A stretch of 64,000 bases of DNA, taken from Pannonibacter phragmitetus DSM 14782 (GTDB lineage: Bacteria; Pseudomonadota; Alphaproteobacteria; Rhizobiales; Stappiaceae). The position numbers were made by a program, and so were the translations under genes. A model generated the notes under the pieces. The model ran no database searches, was not told the DNA's origin, and was given only the letters and a program-made list of their open reading frames with translations. The stretch is from NCBI RefSeq assembly GCF_000382365.1, contig NZ_KB908223.1:62001-126000 (forward strand), in the 5' to 3' direction. This document shows positions 26,268 to 35,971 of this stretch, in pieces (position 1 is the first letter of the stretch; every line of letters begins with the position of its first letter).

Positions 26268-27071
26268 TCAGTGATGCAGGATCTGGCTCAGGAACAGCTT
26301 GGTGCGCTCGTGCTGCGGATTGAGGAAGAACTGCTCCGGCTCGTTCTGTTCCACGATCTGGCCGGCATCCATGAAGATGACCCGGTTGGCGACCTTGCGG
26401 GCGAAGCCCATTTCGTGGGTGACGCAAAGCATGGTCATGCCTTCTTCGGCAAGGCTGACCATCACATCCAGCACTTCCTTGATCATTTCCGGATCAAGCG
26501 CCGAGGTCGGCTCATCGAACAGCATGATCTTGGGGTTCATGCAGAGCGAGCGGGCAATGGCCACGCGCTGCTGCTGTCCGCCGGAGAGCTGGCCCGGGTA
26601 CTTGTGCGCCTGCTCGGGGATCTTCACCCGGGTCAGGTAGTGCATGGCGATTTCCTCGGCTTGCTTCTTCGGCATCTTGCGCACCCAGATCGGCGCCAGC
26701 GTGCAGTTCTCAAGGATCGTCAGGTGCGGGAACAGGTTGAAGTGCTGGAAGCACATGCCAACCTCACGGCGGATCTCGTCGATCTTCTTCAGGTCATCGG
26801 TCAGTTCGATGCCATCGACGATGATCTGGCCTTTCTGATGCTCTTCCAGACGGTTGATGCAGCGGATCATCGTCGACTTGCCGGACCCTGAAGGCCCGCA
26901 GATGACGATGCGCTCGCCGCGCATGACCTTCAGGTTGATGTCGCGCAGCACGTGGAAATCCCCGTACCACTTGTTCATACCGGCGATTTCGACCGCCACT
27001 TCCGTGTCAGACACGGTCATCTTGCTGCGGTCAACGGCGATTTCGACTTCGGAGACTGCGTTCTCACTCAT
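26268..27071 (-). CDS. aapP: General L-amino-acid ABC transporter ATPase AapP
   Basis: A 267-residue ATPase of the polar amino-acid (GlnQ/HisP) type. Walker A is GPSGSGKST, the signature [15 protein letters not shown], Walker [16 protein letters not shown], and the switch [19 protein letters not shown]. The first ~20 residues are a short extension typical of AapP. It ends the leftward aapJQMP operon, starting 69 nt after the aapM stop. The complex imports a broad range of L-amino acids in rhizobia and also influences efflux. Confidence 0.92.
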   Translation of the reverse strand: MSENAVSEVEIAVDRSKMTVSDTEVAVEIAGMNKWYGDFHVLRDINLKVMRGERIVICGPSGSGKSTMIRCINRLEEHQKGQIIVDGIELTDDLKKIDEIRREVGMCFQHFNLFPHLTILENCTLAPIWVRKMPKKQAEEIAMHYLTRVKIPEQAHKYPGQLSGGQQQRVAIARSLCMNPKIMLFDEPTSALDPEMIKEVLDVMVSLAEEGMTMLCVTHEMGFARKVANRVIFMDAGQIVEQNEPEQFFLNPQHERTKLFLSQILHH

Positions 27072-27140
27072 GGGTTTACTCCAGAATATCCAGGGATCGG
27101 AGGCGGCGCGGAGATCCGCGCCAGCCTGTCAACGGTCGCT

Positions 27141-28301
27141 CTAGCGTTTGTGGCCCGTGTTCAGCCGCCGCTCCATGTAGATGGAGTAGCGCGACATGCC
27201 GAAACAGAAGGCAAAGAAGATCACGGCAGCAAACAGATAGCCTGTGCGGCTGGTGACCGGCGTTGCCCAGGTCGGATCTGTGAACGAGGACTGGATCTGA
27301 CCCAGCAGGTCGAACATGCCGACGATCAGCACCAGGGTCGTGTCCTTGAACAGGCCGATGAACGTGTTCACGATGCCCGGAATGACAAGCTTGAGCGCCT
27401 GCGGCAGGATGATGAGACGCATCATCTGCCAGTAGCCCAGGCCGAGTGCCATCGCCCCCTCATACTGCCCTTTCGGGATCGCCTGCAGGCCGCCACGCAC
27501 CACCTCTGCCATATAGGCGGCGGAGAACAGCGTCACACCGATCAAGACGCGCAGAAGCCGGTCGAAGGTGATGCCTTCAGGCAGGAACAGCGGCAGCATC
27601 ACGGAGGACATGAACAGCACCGTGATCAGCGGCACGCCGCGCCAGAACTCGATGAACATCACCGAGAACAGCTTGACGACTGGCATGTTCGAGCGCCGCC
27701 CCAGAGCCAGCAGAATGCCGATCGGAAGCGATGCGGCAATACCGGTCACCGCAATCACCAGCGTCACCAGCAGCCCTCCCCACAGGGAGGTCGAGACCAC
27801 CGGCAGGATCACGTTGCCGCCGATGGAGAGCCCCGTCAGCAGATAATAGGCTGCGATGGGAAGCCCGACGATGAAGAGCACCGCGTTGATCCGCTTGTAC
27901 GGCACCGACGGGACCGCCAGCGGAATGAGCAGAGCTGCAAAGAGCGCAAAGACAATATCCACCCGCCAGGTCTGGTCCGCCGGATAACGGCCATAAATGA
28001 ACTGCGGGAAATACGCCTTCACATAGGCCCAGCAGGCCCCGACAACCTCGCCTGAACCTTCCGGCACCAGACAGGCATTGCGGTTTTCACCGGTCCAGAC
28101 TGCAGTGAGGAAGGCGAACTCGATCAGCGGCTTGATCAGGGAATAGGCGATCAGGATGCCGAGGAGCGTCAGGATGGTGTTGCCTATGGAAGAGAACAGG
28201 TTCGCTCTCATCCAACCCAGGGCACCGGAGGTCGACACCGGCGCAGGAAGGAGCGGAGCCTCCTCCGTCCGGATGTGGAATGCAGATTTGGTTTCAGCCA
28301 T
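27141..28301 (-). CDS. aapM: General L-amino-acid ABC transporter permease AapM
   Basis: A 386-residue permease with an extended N-terminal part of several membrane segments, as in AapM. The C-terminal permease core carries FIEFWRGVPLITVLFM and the EAA-type loop EGAMALGLGYWQMMRLIILPQALK. I use the ATG of MAETKSAF because AAGGA lies 8 nt before it; an ATG three codons upstream (28310) has that site too close. It pairs with AapQ, which ends 12 nt upstream, to form the channel. Confidence 0.9.
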   Translation of the reverse strand: MAETKSAFHIRTEEAPLLPAPVSTSGALGWMRANLFSSIGNTILTLLGILIAYSLIKPLIEFAFLTAVWTGENRNACLVPEGSGEVVGACWAYVKAYFPQFIYGRYPADQTWRVDIVFALFAALLIPLAVPSVPYKRINAVLFIVGLPIAAYYLLTGLSIGGNVILPVVSTSLWGGLLVTLVIAVTGIAASLPIGILLALGRRSNMPVVKLFSVMFIEFWRGVPLITVLFMSSVMLPLFLPEGITFDRLLRVLIGVTLFSAAYMAEVVRGGLQAIPKGQYEGAMALGLGYWQMMRLIILPQALKLVIPGIVNTFIGLFKDTTLVLIVGMFDLLGQIQSSFTDPTWATPVTSRTGYLFAAVIFFAFCFGMSRYSIYMERRLNTGHKR

Positions 28302-28312
28302 GGTGTTCATCC

Positions 28313-29524
28313 TTACCGCTCCACCAAAGCCATCTTCTGGTTATACCAGTTCATGAAGGCCGATGTGATCAGGCTGAGCGACAGGTAGATCGCCATCCAG
28401 ATCGCAATAACCTCGATCGCCTGGCCGGTCTGGTTCAGCACCGTACCGCCAAGGGACACAAGGTCGGGGAAGCCGATCGCAACTGCGAGCGAAGAGTTCT
28501 TCGTCAGGTTGAGATACTGGCTGGTGAGCGGCGGAATGATCACGCGCATGGCCTGCGGAATGATCACCAGCCGGAGGGTCGGCGCATTGCGCAGACCCAG
28601 GGCATTGGCAGCCTCGGTCTGGCCGTGGCTGACCGCCTGAATGCCTGCACGCACGATTTCCGCGATAAAGGCAGAGGTGTATATGGCCAGAGCCAGCGTG
28701 AGGGCCAGGAACTCCGGAATCAGCGTCATGCCCGTGCCGAGCGTGAAGCCCCGCTGCAGCAGCGGCCCGGTGTCGTTGAAGACCGGCTGGCTGAAGGACA
28801 CCGGCATGCCCGATGCCAGATAGGCAATGAGCGGCAGGCCAATGATCAGCCCCAGCGCCGTCAGGAACATCGGAAACTGCTGCCCTGTTGCCTCCTGACG
28901 CTTGCGTGACCAGGTCCTGATCCCAATGGTCAGCACGATGGCGATCAGAAGCGCGATGCCGATTGCCGAAGAGCCCGGCTCGAACACCGGCCTGGGCATC
29001 CACAGCCCGGCGATATTCAGATGGATCGTGTCAAACAGCGACCACCTGTCCCGCTTGTCGGGCACCGAGCGCAGAACGGCAAAATACCAGAAGAAGATCT
29101 GCAGCAGCAGCGGAATGTTGCGCAGAACCTCGACATACCAGTAGGCGAGCTTCGAGATCACCCAGTTCTTGGACAACCGGGCAACACCAATCAGGAAGCC
29201 CAGAATTGTCGCGCAGAGAATGCCGATGACGGCAACGAGCAGCGTGTTCAGGAAGCCCACCAGCAGGGCATCCCCGAAGGTGGAGGCTTCCGTATAGTTG
29301 ATCAGGCTCTGGGATGTGCCAAAACCTGCGATCCGGTCAAGAAACCCGAAACCCGATGCAATTTTCTGACGCTGCAGGTTTGCAATCGTGTTGGTCACGA
29401 TCACATAGCCCACGGTCACAATGACCGAAACCAGCAGCAACTGAAAGAAGATGCCTCGAACATGCGGGTCGTTGACCAGCGATCCCCTCCGGGAGGATGC
29501 TGCGCCGTTTTCCCGTGTTGTCAT
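28313..29524 (-). CDS. aapQ: General L-amino-acid ABC transporter permease AapQ
   Basis: A 403-residue permease. The N-terminal segment (GIFFQLLLVSVIVTVGYVIV) and the long periplasmic part before IHLNIAGLWMPRP are typical of AapQ. The core shows EVLRNIPLLLQIFFWYF and the EAA loop EAANALGLRNAPTLRLVIIPQAMR. The ATG of MTTRENG has GAGGGA just upstream. It follows aapJ after a 222-nt spacer that contains a hairpin. Confidence 0.9.
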   Translation of the reverse strand: MTTRENGAASSRRGSLVNDPHVRGIFFQLLLVSVIVTVGYVIVTNTIANLQRQKIASGFGFLDRIAGFGTSQSLINYTEASTFGDALLVGFLNTLLVAVIGILCATILGFLIGVARLSKNWVISKLAYWYVEVLRNIPLLLQIFFWYFAVLRSVPDKRDRWSLFDTIHLNIAGLWMPRPVFEPGSSAIGIALLIAIVLTIGIRTWSRKRQEATGQQFPMFLTALGLIIGLPLIAYLASGMPVSFSQPVFNDTGPLLQRGFTLGTGMTLIPEFLALTLALAIYTSAFIAEIVRAGIQAVSHGQTEAANALGLRNAPTLRLVIIPQAMRVIIPPLTSQYLNLTKNSSLAVAIGFPDLVSLGGTVLNQTGQAIEVIAIWMAIYLSLSLITSAFMNWYNQKMALVER

Positions 29525-29680
29525 ATTCCCTCGCCAACCTGAAACGCACCGGTGCTCTTCTTGCGGCACCTGTCATGCGTTGCCGTTCTCCAGACCCCGT
29601 CGACAGAGAAACGGCAGTTTGTCCCCTGGTGCCGGTTGCTGCATTTCGCAGTCTTTACCAGCACCGTCATTACGCAAATC

Positions 29681-29704
29681 CCGGCCAGCTTGCACCGGCC
29701 GGGA
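29681..29704 (-). other. Hairpin between aapJ and aapQ
   Basis: Arms CCCGGCC and GGCCGGG (7 bp, 10-nt loop) without a T-tract lie 43 nt before the aapJ 3' end's downstream neighbour sequence is complete, that is, within the 222-nt aapJ-aapQ spacer. As with the hairpin at 5218-5238, the position after a binding-protein gene suggests partial termination or protection of the aapJ message. Confidence 0.45.
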
Positions 29705-29746
29705 CGCAGTTCCGGAAGTCCCGAAGGACCCCGTAAAGTCTGGCGC

Positions 29747-30766
29747 TTAGCGGACCGGCGGAGCGTACTGCAGGCCGCCCTTCGTCCACAGGGCGTTCAG
29801 GCCGCGGGCGATGCCCAGCGGAGTGTCCGGACCGACATTGCGGTCGAAGGCTTCGCCGTAGTTGCCCACGCCCTTGACGATGCTGACAACCCAGTCGTTG
29901 CCGACGCCGAGCTGCTGGCCGTAGTCACCTTCAACGCCGAGCAGGCGCTTGATTTCCGGATTGTCGGAAGACTTCATCTCTTCGACGTTGGCCGAGGTGA
30001 TGCCGAGCTCTTCCGCGTTGATCATGGCGTAGAGGCTCCACTTCACCAGATCGAACCACTGGTCATCGCCATGACGGACCACCGGGCCGAGCGGCTCCTT
30101 GGAGATGATTTCCGGCAGAACAACGTGATCAGCCGGGTTGGCGAGCTTCAGGCGCTCGGCGTAGAGGCCGGAAGCGTCGGTGCTGAACACGTCGCATCGG
30201 CCGGCGTCATAGGCCATGATCACTTCGTCGGCCTTTTCGAACGCGACGACTTCATACGGCATGTTGTTGGAGCGGAAGTAGTCGGCGATATTCAGCTCGG
30301 TCGTGGTGCCGGTCTGGGTGCAGACGGACGCGCCGGACAGTTCAAGAGCGGACGTCACGCCCAGCGACTTGCGCACCAGGAACCCCTGACCGTCATAATA
30401 GGTCACGCCGGTGAAGTTCAGGCCGAGCGAGGTGTCGCGCGAAGAGGTCCAGGTCGTGTTGCGCGACAGGACGTCGATTTCGCCGGACTGCAGGGCGGTG
30501 AAACGCTCCTTGGCGCTCAGCGGGGAATACTTGACCTTCTCAGCGTCGCCGAAAATGGCGGCTGCAACGGCGCGGCAGATGTCGACGTCGAGGCCGCTCC
30601 AGTTGCCCTGTGCATCCGGATTGGAGAAGCCCGGCAGACCCTGGCTCACACCGCACTGGACGAAGCCCTTGGCCTTGACGTCATCAAGCGTTGCTGCAGA
30701 CGCAGAGGTCGCAGCTGCCGCAACGACGGTGGCGCCGAGCATCATGGGAATGAATTTCGCTTTCAT
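29747..30766 (-). CDS. aapJ: General L-amino-acid binding protein AapJ
   Basis: A 339-residue periplasmic binding protein and first gene of the aap operon. A signal peptide covers residues 1-24 (MKAKFIPMMLGATVVAAAAT, then SASA). The mature part has GFVQCGVSQGLPGFSNPD, GLDVDICRAVAAAIFGD and SRNTTWTSSRD, all typical of AapJ/BztA. The frame runs on upstream through the metC region but only as an antisense reading; AAGG before the chosen ATG and the signal peptide fix the start. Confidence 0.92.
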   Translation of the reverse strand: MKAKFIPMMLGATVVAAAATSASAATLDDVKAKGFVQCGVSQGLPGFSNPDAQGNWSGLDVDICRAVAAAIFGDAEKVKYSPLSAKERFTALQSGEIDVLSRNTTWTSSRDTSLGLNFTGVTYYDGQGFLVRKSLGVTSALELSGASVCTQTGTTTELNIADYFRSNNMPYEVVAFEKADEVIMAYDAGRCDVFSTDASGLYAERLKLANPADHVVLPEIISKEPLGPVVRHGDDQWFDLVKWSLYAMINAEELGITSANVEEMKSSDNPEIKRLLGVEGDYGQQLGVGNDWVVSIVKGVGNYGEAFDRNVGPDTPLGIARGLNALWTKGGLQYAPPVR

Positions 30767-31057
30767 GGACTTGCAGCCTTTTTTTGTTACCCATCTGTGT
30801 TTTGTATCAGGACCCGGATGTTCCGCATGCGCTTGTTCCAGCTGCTGGACCCCCTGCCCGGCCGTGCCGGGCTCCAGTCCTCCCTCGCGCAAAACGCGAA
30901 GTCGGAATAGCGCCGCTACCCGAGCCCCAATGTGGCCATTCGATGGCATTTGACGCGACGGGTCAAGAGGCCGCAGAGTGGTAAAACGATTATTTCCTCG
31001 TGAGGTCCTCCCCTCCTTCCACCTCCCGCTGCACAGAAAGTCAACACGAGTAACAAA

Positions 31058-32224
31058 ATGGCAGAGATTGATCAGAAACTGGACACTGTGCTTGTTCACG
31101 CAGGCCGGCATCCGGGTGAATTTCACGGATTTGTGAACCCTCCGGTGGTCCATGCCTCGACCGTCCTTTTCCCCAGCGTCGAGGCGATGGCACCGGGTGC
31201 GCAGAAATACTCCTATGGCCGCCGTGGAACGCCCACGACCGGGGCACTGGAAGAGGCTATTGCCGCCATCGAGGGGGCAGCGGGTGCCAAACTGGCCACC
31301 TCCGGCCTCAATGCAATTTCTCTCGCCTGCCTCTCCTGCCTGAAGGCCGGCGACCACTTCCTGGTGGCAGACACTGTCTATGGCCCCACGCGGCATTTCT
31401 GCGACACAATTCTGCCGCGCTACGGCATCGAGGTGGAGTATTTCGAGCCCTGGGCTGGCGAGGGGATCAGGAAGCGGTTCAAGGCCAATACGAAGGCGGT
31501 TTTCCTGGAAGCGCCCGGCTCGCTCACCTTCGAGATGCAGGACGTGCCGGCCACTGCCGCTGCAGCGCGCGAAATCGATGCTTTCGTGCTGATGGACAAC
31601 ACCTGGGCCACCCCGGTGTTCTTCCAGCCGCTGGCCCACGGGGTTGACCTGTCGATCCAGGCCGGAACCAAATATATCGTCGGCCACTCGGACGTGATGA
31701 TCGGCACGGTGGCTGCAAGCGCAAGGGCCTGGCCGGGCCTGCTGGACATGCACGGCAACCTTGGCCTGCATGTGGGGCCGGATGATGTCTATCTTGCCCT
31801 GCGCGGCCTCAGGACCATGTCGGTTCGTCTTGAGCGGCACATGCGCAATGCGCTGGAAGTGGCAAACTGGCTGGCAGAGCAGACCTGCGTGGCGGCGATT
31901 CGCTATCCTGCCCTGCCGCAGGACCCCGGGCATGCCCTTTGGAAGCGGGATTTCAAAGGCGCCTGCGGGCTCTTTGCCTTTGATTTCACGCCGGACGTCA
32001 CGGAGCAGCAGGCCATTACCTTCCTCAACGCGCTGAAGCTGTTCGGCCTTGGCTATTCCTGGGGCGGCTTTGAAAGCCTGGCCATTCCGGTGCAGCTGAA
32101 GGGTCTGCGCACGGCAGGCACGCCGGTGCCGCTCAACCAGAGCGTGCGCCTGCACATCGGGCTTGAAGACACGCGTGACCTGATTGCAGACCTGACGCAG
32201 GCCATGGCGGCGATGAAGGCCTGA
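31058..32224 (+). CDS. metC: Cystathionine beta-lyase
   Basis: A 388-residue PLP enzyme that splits cystathionine to homocysteine, pyruvate and ammonia. The PLP lysine lies in QAGTKYIVGHSD, preceded by LMDNTWATPVFFQPL, and Y-G-R is seen as YSYGRRGTPT. It is divergent from aapJ across 291 nt, the same arrangement known in Rhizobium leguminosarum, where metC lies next to aapJQMP. A bidirectional hairpin follows at 32231-32267. Confidence 0.9.
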   Translation: MAEIDQKLDTVLVHAGRHPGEFHGFVNPPVVHASTVLFPSVEAMAPGAQKYSYGRRGTPTTGALEEAIAAIEGAAGAKLATSGLNAISLACLSCLKAGDHFLVADTVYGPTRHFCDTILPRYGIEVEYFEPWAGEGIRKRFKANTKAVFLEAPGSLTFEMQDVPATAAAAREIDAFVLMDNTWATPVFFQPLAHGVDLSIQAGTKYIVGHSDVMIGTVAASARAWPGLLDMHGNLGLHVGPDDVYLALRGLRTMSVRLERHMRNALEVANWLAEQTCVAAIRYPALPQDPGHALWKRDFKGACGLFAFDFTPDVTEQQAITFLNALKLFGLGYSWGGFESLAIPVQLKGLRTAGTPVPLNQSVRLHIGLEDTRDLIADLTQAMAAMKA

Positions 32225-32230
32225 CATAAA

Positions 32231-32267
32231 AATGACCGGCTGCCGCGATCTGGCGGCTGCCGGTCAT
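32231..32267. terminator. Bidirectional hairpin terminator between metC and DUF4387 gene
   Basis: Long arms AATGACCGGCtGCCGC and GGCGGCtGCCGGTCATT pair with one central mismatch. The minus strand continues with a T-run (complement of aaaaa at 32228-32232), so it suits termination of the leftward tct operon; metC probably uses it as well. Confidence 0.7.
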
Positions 32268-32310
32268 TCTTGCAGCAAATGGAGGTGGACCAGCTGGCAG
32301 GAAGCCCCGC

Positions 32311-32619
32311 TCAGGCGATCTTCACATCCGCTTCTTCCAGCAGCACGGCCCACTGCGCGCCGTGCATGTCGCGGTCATTCGCGCTGCCCTGCACCACCGG
32401 GCGGGGGAAGCTGAACTTGATGACCGAGAGATCCTCGATATCGAAGCGCTTCAGCAGCTGCGGTTCGGTGTGGAACAGCGCCGCCACGTCTGCCGTCTTC
32501 AGCGACGGCACAACCCGCTTGAACACCTCGTCAGATCCGCAGAACACGTCGACTGTCACCCAGAAGGGACCGGCATTCTTGGAACGGACCTTCAGGACAG
32601 TATCACCCAGACGCGCCAT
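32311..32619 (-). CDS. DUF4387 family protein
   Basis: A 102-residue protein of the DUF4387 family (start LGDTVLKVRSKNAGPFWVTVDVFC, end MHGAQWAVLLEEADVKIA). It has no signal peptide or membrane segment. It starts 1 nt after the DUF1446 stop, and the pair is regularly found together; in some genomes the two domains are fused. I infer that it is the small subunit of an enzyme whose large subunit is DUF1446/AtuA-like. It is the last gene of a leftward operon with the TctABC transporter. Confidence 0.82.
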   Translation of the reverse strand: MARLGDTVLKVRSKNAGPFWVTVDVFCGSDEVFKRVVPSLKTADVAALFHTEPQLLKRFDIEDLSVIKFSFPRPVVQGSANDRDMHGAQWAVLLEEADVKIA

Positions 32620-32620
32620 C

Positions 32621-33973
32621 TCAGATCTCCGTCACGTCAATGCGGAAGGCGGACATGGGATCGTCCAGTTCCAGCACGTGGTTGAGGGCAAACTCGTAGA
32701 GCGCGCCACGGTCCGACTGGGCCGGAGAGTAGGGAAATGCGAAAGTCGGCAGTTCCTCGTTGTCCGTCAGCGGATAATGCAGCACGAAAGGATTGATGAG
32801 CTTGCCGATTTCGGAGGCAATCGCCTGCGTTTCAGCGGTCACGATGCCCAGAACGCCGATCTCGACCGGATCGCCCTTGCGGTTTTCCATGGCCCCCAGC
32901 GCGCCGTCCACGCCGATGAGGCGGAACTGCAGGTCATAGGCGCCCGGCTCCAGCCCCATGCGGGAGCGGATTTCGCCGGTCAGAAAACCGGTGAGACGGT
33001 CCACCCAGGCGCGGGCCTCACGCACATAGCGCTCATTGCGCAGGATCGCCATGATGGTGGTCTGGTAGCCGGCAACACGGGCGCCCTCCAGCTTCACCGT
33101 GTACTGCCCCTCGACCCAGCGCGAGCCCTCGACCCGCACCCTTCGCTCATCCAGCGCCGTGTAGCGCGAGCCACGCACATCGAGATAGCCGCCCGGCTCA
33201 TAGAGCTGATAGGGGTCCGAATTCTCGTAGAGCATATGGGCGGAAACGGAATGGGGCGTGCATGCGGCATTGTCTGCCAGCGGCTCGACCGTGAAACCTT
33301 CCTTGTCGAAGTCCACCATGATCACGCCGGAGGTGGGATTGGTGGAGCAGAGCGCACCACATTCGGCGATCTTTGCCCCATGCCAGGCTCCGCCCGGATG
33401 CTCACCGCGGGCAAGCGGCAAGGCGCAGATGGTCGCCGTATCGGTGGTACGTCCTGCGATGACGATATCGGCGCCGGTCTCAAGCGCCGCCTGAATCTGC
33501 TCCGCACCGGCCAGCGCCACGATGTTGGAGAGCGAGCCGATCAGTTCTGGAGAAATCTCCGGCGCCGGTGTGAGCGGGCGGATGCGGCCCTCCGCCAGCG
33601 CCTTGAGGATGCGCTCTTTCGGCTGGGAGGAATAGACCCGTGCGATCTTGAGGCTCTGGCCAAGTTCGGCCGCCAGTTCGCAGGTGATCTCATACATCCA
33701 GTCAACGGTTGTATCGGCACCGCAAGTGCCGGCCGTGCCGATGACGAGAGGAACACCGGCCCCGGCGCGGGCCTTCATCAGGTCGCGCCATTCGGCCTTG
33801 GTGGCGGCGCGGGAGTACTTGGAGACCCCCGCCCCGAGCGAGAAGGGGCCACTGTCGGTGGACCCGCCATCAATACAGATAATGCCGGGGCGAAGGTTGA
33901 CACCGCGGGCCAGCGCCTCCCGGTCAAACCCCAGTCCGAGGACGCCTGAAGGCACCAGCACGCGGGTTGTCAT
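32621..33973 (-). CDS. DUF1446 / AtuA-like protein
   Basis: A 450-residue cytoplasmic protein of the acyclic-terpene-utilisation AtuA-like family (DUF1446). Recognisable blocks are GIICIDGGSTDSGPFSLG, LVIGTAGTCGADTTVDWMYE and ADIVIAGRTTDTATICALPLARGE. The biochemical role of the family is not established to my knowledge. Here it is wedged between a tricarboxylate-type transporter (3 nt away) and DUF4387, so it probably handles the imported carboxylate; a link to terpenes is not supported by the neighbours. Confidence 0.85.
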   Translation of the reverse strand: MTTRVLVPSGVLGLGFDREALARGVNLRPGIICIDGGSTDSGPFSLGAGVSKYSRAATKAEWRDLMKARAGAGVPLVIGTAGTCGADTTVDWMYEITCELAAELGQSLKIARVYSSQPKERILKALAEGRIRPLTPAPEISPELIGSLSNIVALAGAEQIQAALETGADIVIAGRTTDTATICALPLARGEHPGGAWHGAKIAECGALCSTNPTSGVIMVDFDKEGFTVEPLADNAACTPHSVSAHMLYENSDPYQLYEPGGYLDVRGSRYTALDERRVRVEGSRWVEGQYTVKLEGARVAGYQTTIMAILRNERYVREARAWVDRLTGFLTGEIRSRMGLEPGAYDLQFRLIGVDGALGAMENRKGDPVEIGVLGIVTAETQAIASEIGKLINPFVLHYPLTDNEELPTFAFPYSPAQSDRGALYEFALNHVLELDDPMSAFRIDVTEI

Positions 33974-33976
33974 GTC

Positions 33977-35518
33977 TCAGTCCTTGTCTGCAGCCGCCAC
34001 ATCGGCAGCAGCCGTTTCACTGTCCGGCAACGGCTTCTTGAGGAAGCGGCGCAGGAAGATGGGAGCAACGAAGCCCAGCACGGCCGCAGTCCAGAGACCA
34101 ATGGCAATGCCCGAAGAGAACAGGTAAGTCCAGTCCCCATCCGACAGCACCATGGCGCGGCGCAGGTTGTCTTCCATCTGGTTGCCCAGAAGAATGCCCA
34201 GGATCACCGGCACGGTCGGAATGTCCAGCTTGCGCAGGATGTAGCCCAGAGCACCGAAGGCAACCATCATCAGCATGTCGAAGGACGAGCCCGTCAGCGA
34301 AAAGATGCCGACGAAGGCAATCATCGTCACGCCGGGCAGCAGGATGTAGCTCGGCACCGACAGGATGTGCACGAAGATCTTCACCATCGGAATGTTGAGG
34401 ACCAGGAGCACGAAGTTGCCGATGAAGAGCGAGGCGATGAGCCCCCAGACGATTTCGGGCCGCTCGGTGAAGAGCAGCGGACCGGGGGTGATGTTGAGCG
34501 TCAGCAGCAGGGCCAGCAGAACGGCCGTGGTGCCCGAGCCCGGAACGCCGAGGGTCAGCATCGGGATCAGCGCGCCACCGGCGGCCGCATTGTTGCCCGC
34601 TTCAGGTGCGGCGATGCCCTTCGGATTACCGGTGCCAAACGTGTGCTTGTCCTTGGCAATGGCCTTCTCGCCCGCATAGGCCAGGAAGGAGCCGAGGGAG
34701 GCACCCGCGCCCGGCAGAACACCGGCGACAAAGCCGATGACCGTCGCCCGCAGCATGGTCCAGCGGGTCAGCCAGATATCCTTCCATGGAATGCGGTTGG
34801 ACTCGATCTTCACGCCGATGGCGCTGTTCTTGCCGTGGCTCTCGATAAAGAAGAAGATTTCCGAGACGGCAAAGAGACCGACAATGGCGACGAGGAAATC
34901 GATGCCATCCATCAGGTGCAGCTCACCAAAGGTGAAGCGCGGCATGCCCGTGGTCTTGTCGAGGCCGATCATGGCGATACCCAGCCCGATGGCAGCGGCA
35001 AGGGCCGCCTTGGCCTGGTTGTTCGACCCCAGACCGCCGAGCGTGCAGAACGCCAGCAGATAAAGGGCGAAATATTCCGCCGGACCAAACTGGAAGGCAA
35101 CGCGAGCCAGAAGCGGCGACATGACCATCAGGCCAACGGTGGCGAGGAAAGCGCCCACGAAGGAGGCCACGGCCGAAATCACCAGCGCATCACCTGCCCG
35201 GCCCTTGCGGGCCATGGGGTAACCGTCCAGCGTCGTCATCATCGCCGGTTCGTCACCGGGGATGTTGAGCAGGATCGACGAAATGCGCCCGCCATACATG
35301 CAGCCGTAGTAGACCGATGTGAGCAGAACCAGCGCCGACATGGCGTCAAGGCCGAGCGTGAAGGAAATCGGGATCAGCAGCGCCACGCCGTTTGAGGGGC
35401 CAAGGCCCGGCAGCGCACCAATGATGGTTCCGAGGAAGCAGCCGGCGATCGCCAGAAACAGCGTGGTCGGCGTCAGCGCCACGGAAAACCCGAGCGCCAG
35501 ATTAGACAGGATATCCAT
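33977..35518 (-). CDS. tctA: Tripartite tricarboxylate transporter large permease TctA
   Basis: A 513-residue inner-membrane protein with about 11-12 hydrophobic segments. The TctA signatures are FLGTIIGALPGLGPSNGVALLIP near residue 30 and the repeated GFVAGVLPGAGASLGSFLAYAGEK in the middle, followed by GIAAPEAGNNAAAGGALIPMLTLGVPGS. It mediates ion-driven uptake of a carboxylate delivered by TctC. The C-terminal ~25 residues are hydrophilic. It follows tctB by 12 nt. Confidence 0.92.
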   Translation of the reverse strand: MDILSNLALGFSVALTPTTLFLAIAGCFLGTIIGALPGLGPSNGVALLIPISFTLGLDAMSALVLLTSVYYGCMYGGRISSILLNIPGDEPAMMTTLDGYPMARKGRAGDALVISAVASFVGAFLATVGLMVMSPLLARVAFQFGPAEYFALYLLAFCTLGGLGSNNQAKAALAAAIGLGIAMIGLDKTTGMPRFTFGELHLMDGIDFLVAIVGLFAVSEIFFFIESHGKNSAIGVKIESNRIPWKDIWLTRWTMLRATVIGFVAGVLPGAGASLGSFLAYAGEKAIAKDKHTFGTGNPKGIAAPEAGNNAAAGGALIPMLTLGVPGSGTTAVLLALLLTLNITPGPLLFTERPEIVWGLIASLFIGNFVLLVLNIPMVKIFVHILSVPSYILLPGVTMIAFVGIFSLTGSSFDMLMMVAFGALGYILRKLDIPTVPVILGILLGNQMEDNLRRAMVLSDGDWTYLFSSGIAIGLWTAAVLGFVAPIFLRRFLKKPLPDSETAAADVAAADKD

Positions 35519-35530
35519 GATGATGTCCCC

Positions 35531-35971
35531 TCACCCGAGCAATCCGCGCGGAAACGCCACGAGGCCGAGACCGAGCACGAATTTGAAGAGTGTAAAGAGG
35601 CCGATGGAAAGCCCTGCACCTGTCAGGAATGCCGGAACAGGCCGGGGCTCGATCTGGTAGCTGATGATGCCAGCAACGATGAAGGTCGGAATGATGAAGC
35701 CGAGCGGGCGGATCATCATTGCGTAGGCAATCAGCAGAAGCAGCGTGAACCCAAGCTTGGCGAGCATCAGGCCGTAGGGCCACTCGACGTCCGGGTCCGG
35801 GCGCAGCATCATTGTAAGGGAGGCGAGAATGGTCACGCCGCCGATCATGTAGGGAAATACCCGCGGACCGATCGGGTCCGAGATGAAGCTGGTCTCAATC
35901 TGTGTGGCGCTGGAGAGATACCCCAGCGCCACGAGGATCATGACCAGACCAAAAATCCGGTCACCCTTCAT
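35531..35971 (-). CDS. tctB: Tripartite tricarboxylate transporter small subunit TctB
   Basis: A 146-residue protein with four membrane segments (IFGLVMILVALGYLSSATQ, YMIGGVTILASLTMML, LGFTLLLLIAYAMMI, IPTFIVAGIISYQI, plus a C-terminal one). The pattern is that of the small TTT permease. Its ATG overlaps the stop of tctC by one base (TAATG). It pairs with TctA in the membrane. Confidence 0.87.
   Translation of the reverse strand: MKGDRIFGLVMILVALGYLSSATQIETSFISDPIGPRVFPYMIGGVTILASLTMMLRPDPDVEWPYGLMLAKLGFTLLLLIAYAMMIRPLGFIIPTFIVAGIISYQIEPRPVPAFLTGAGLSIGLFTLFKFVLGLGLVAFPRGLLG

Noticed and set aside
30767-32227. Upstream extension of the aapJ frame to more than 800 residues
   Set aside because: The extra part is antisense to metC; the AapJ signal peptide and ribosome site define the start at 30766.
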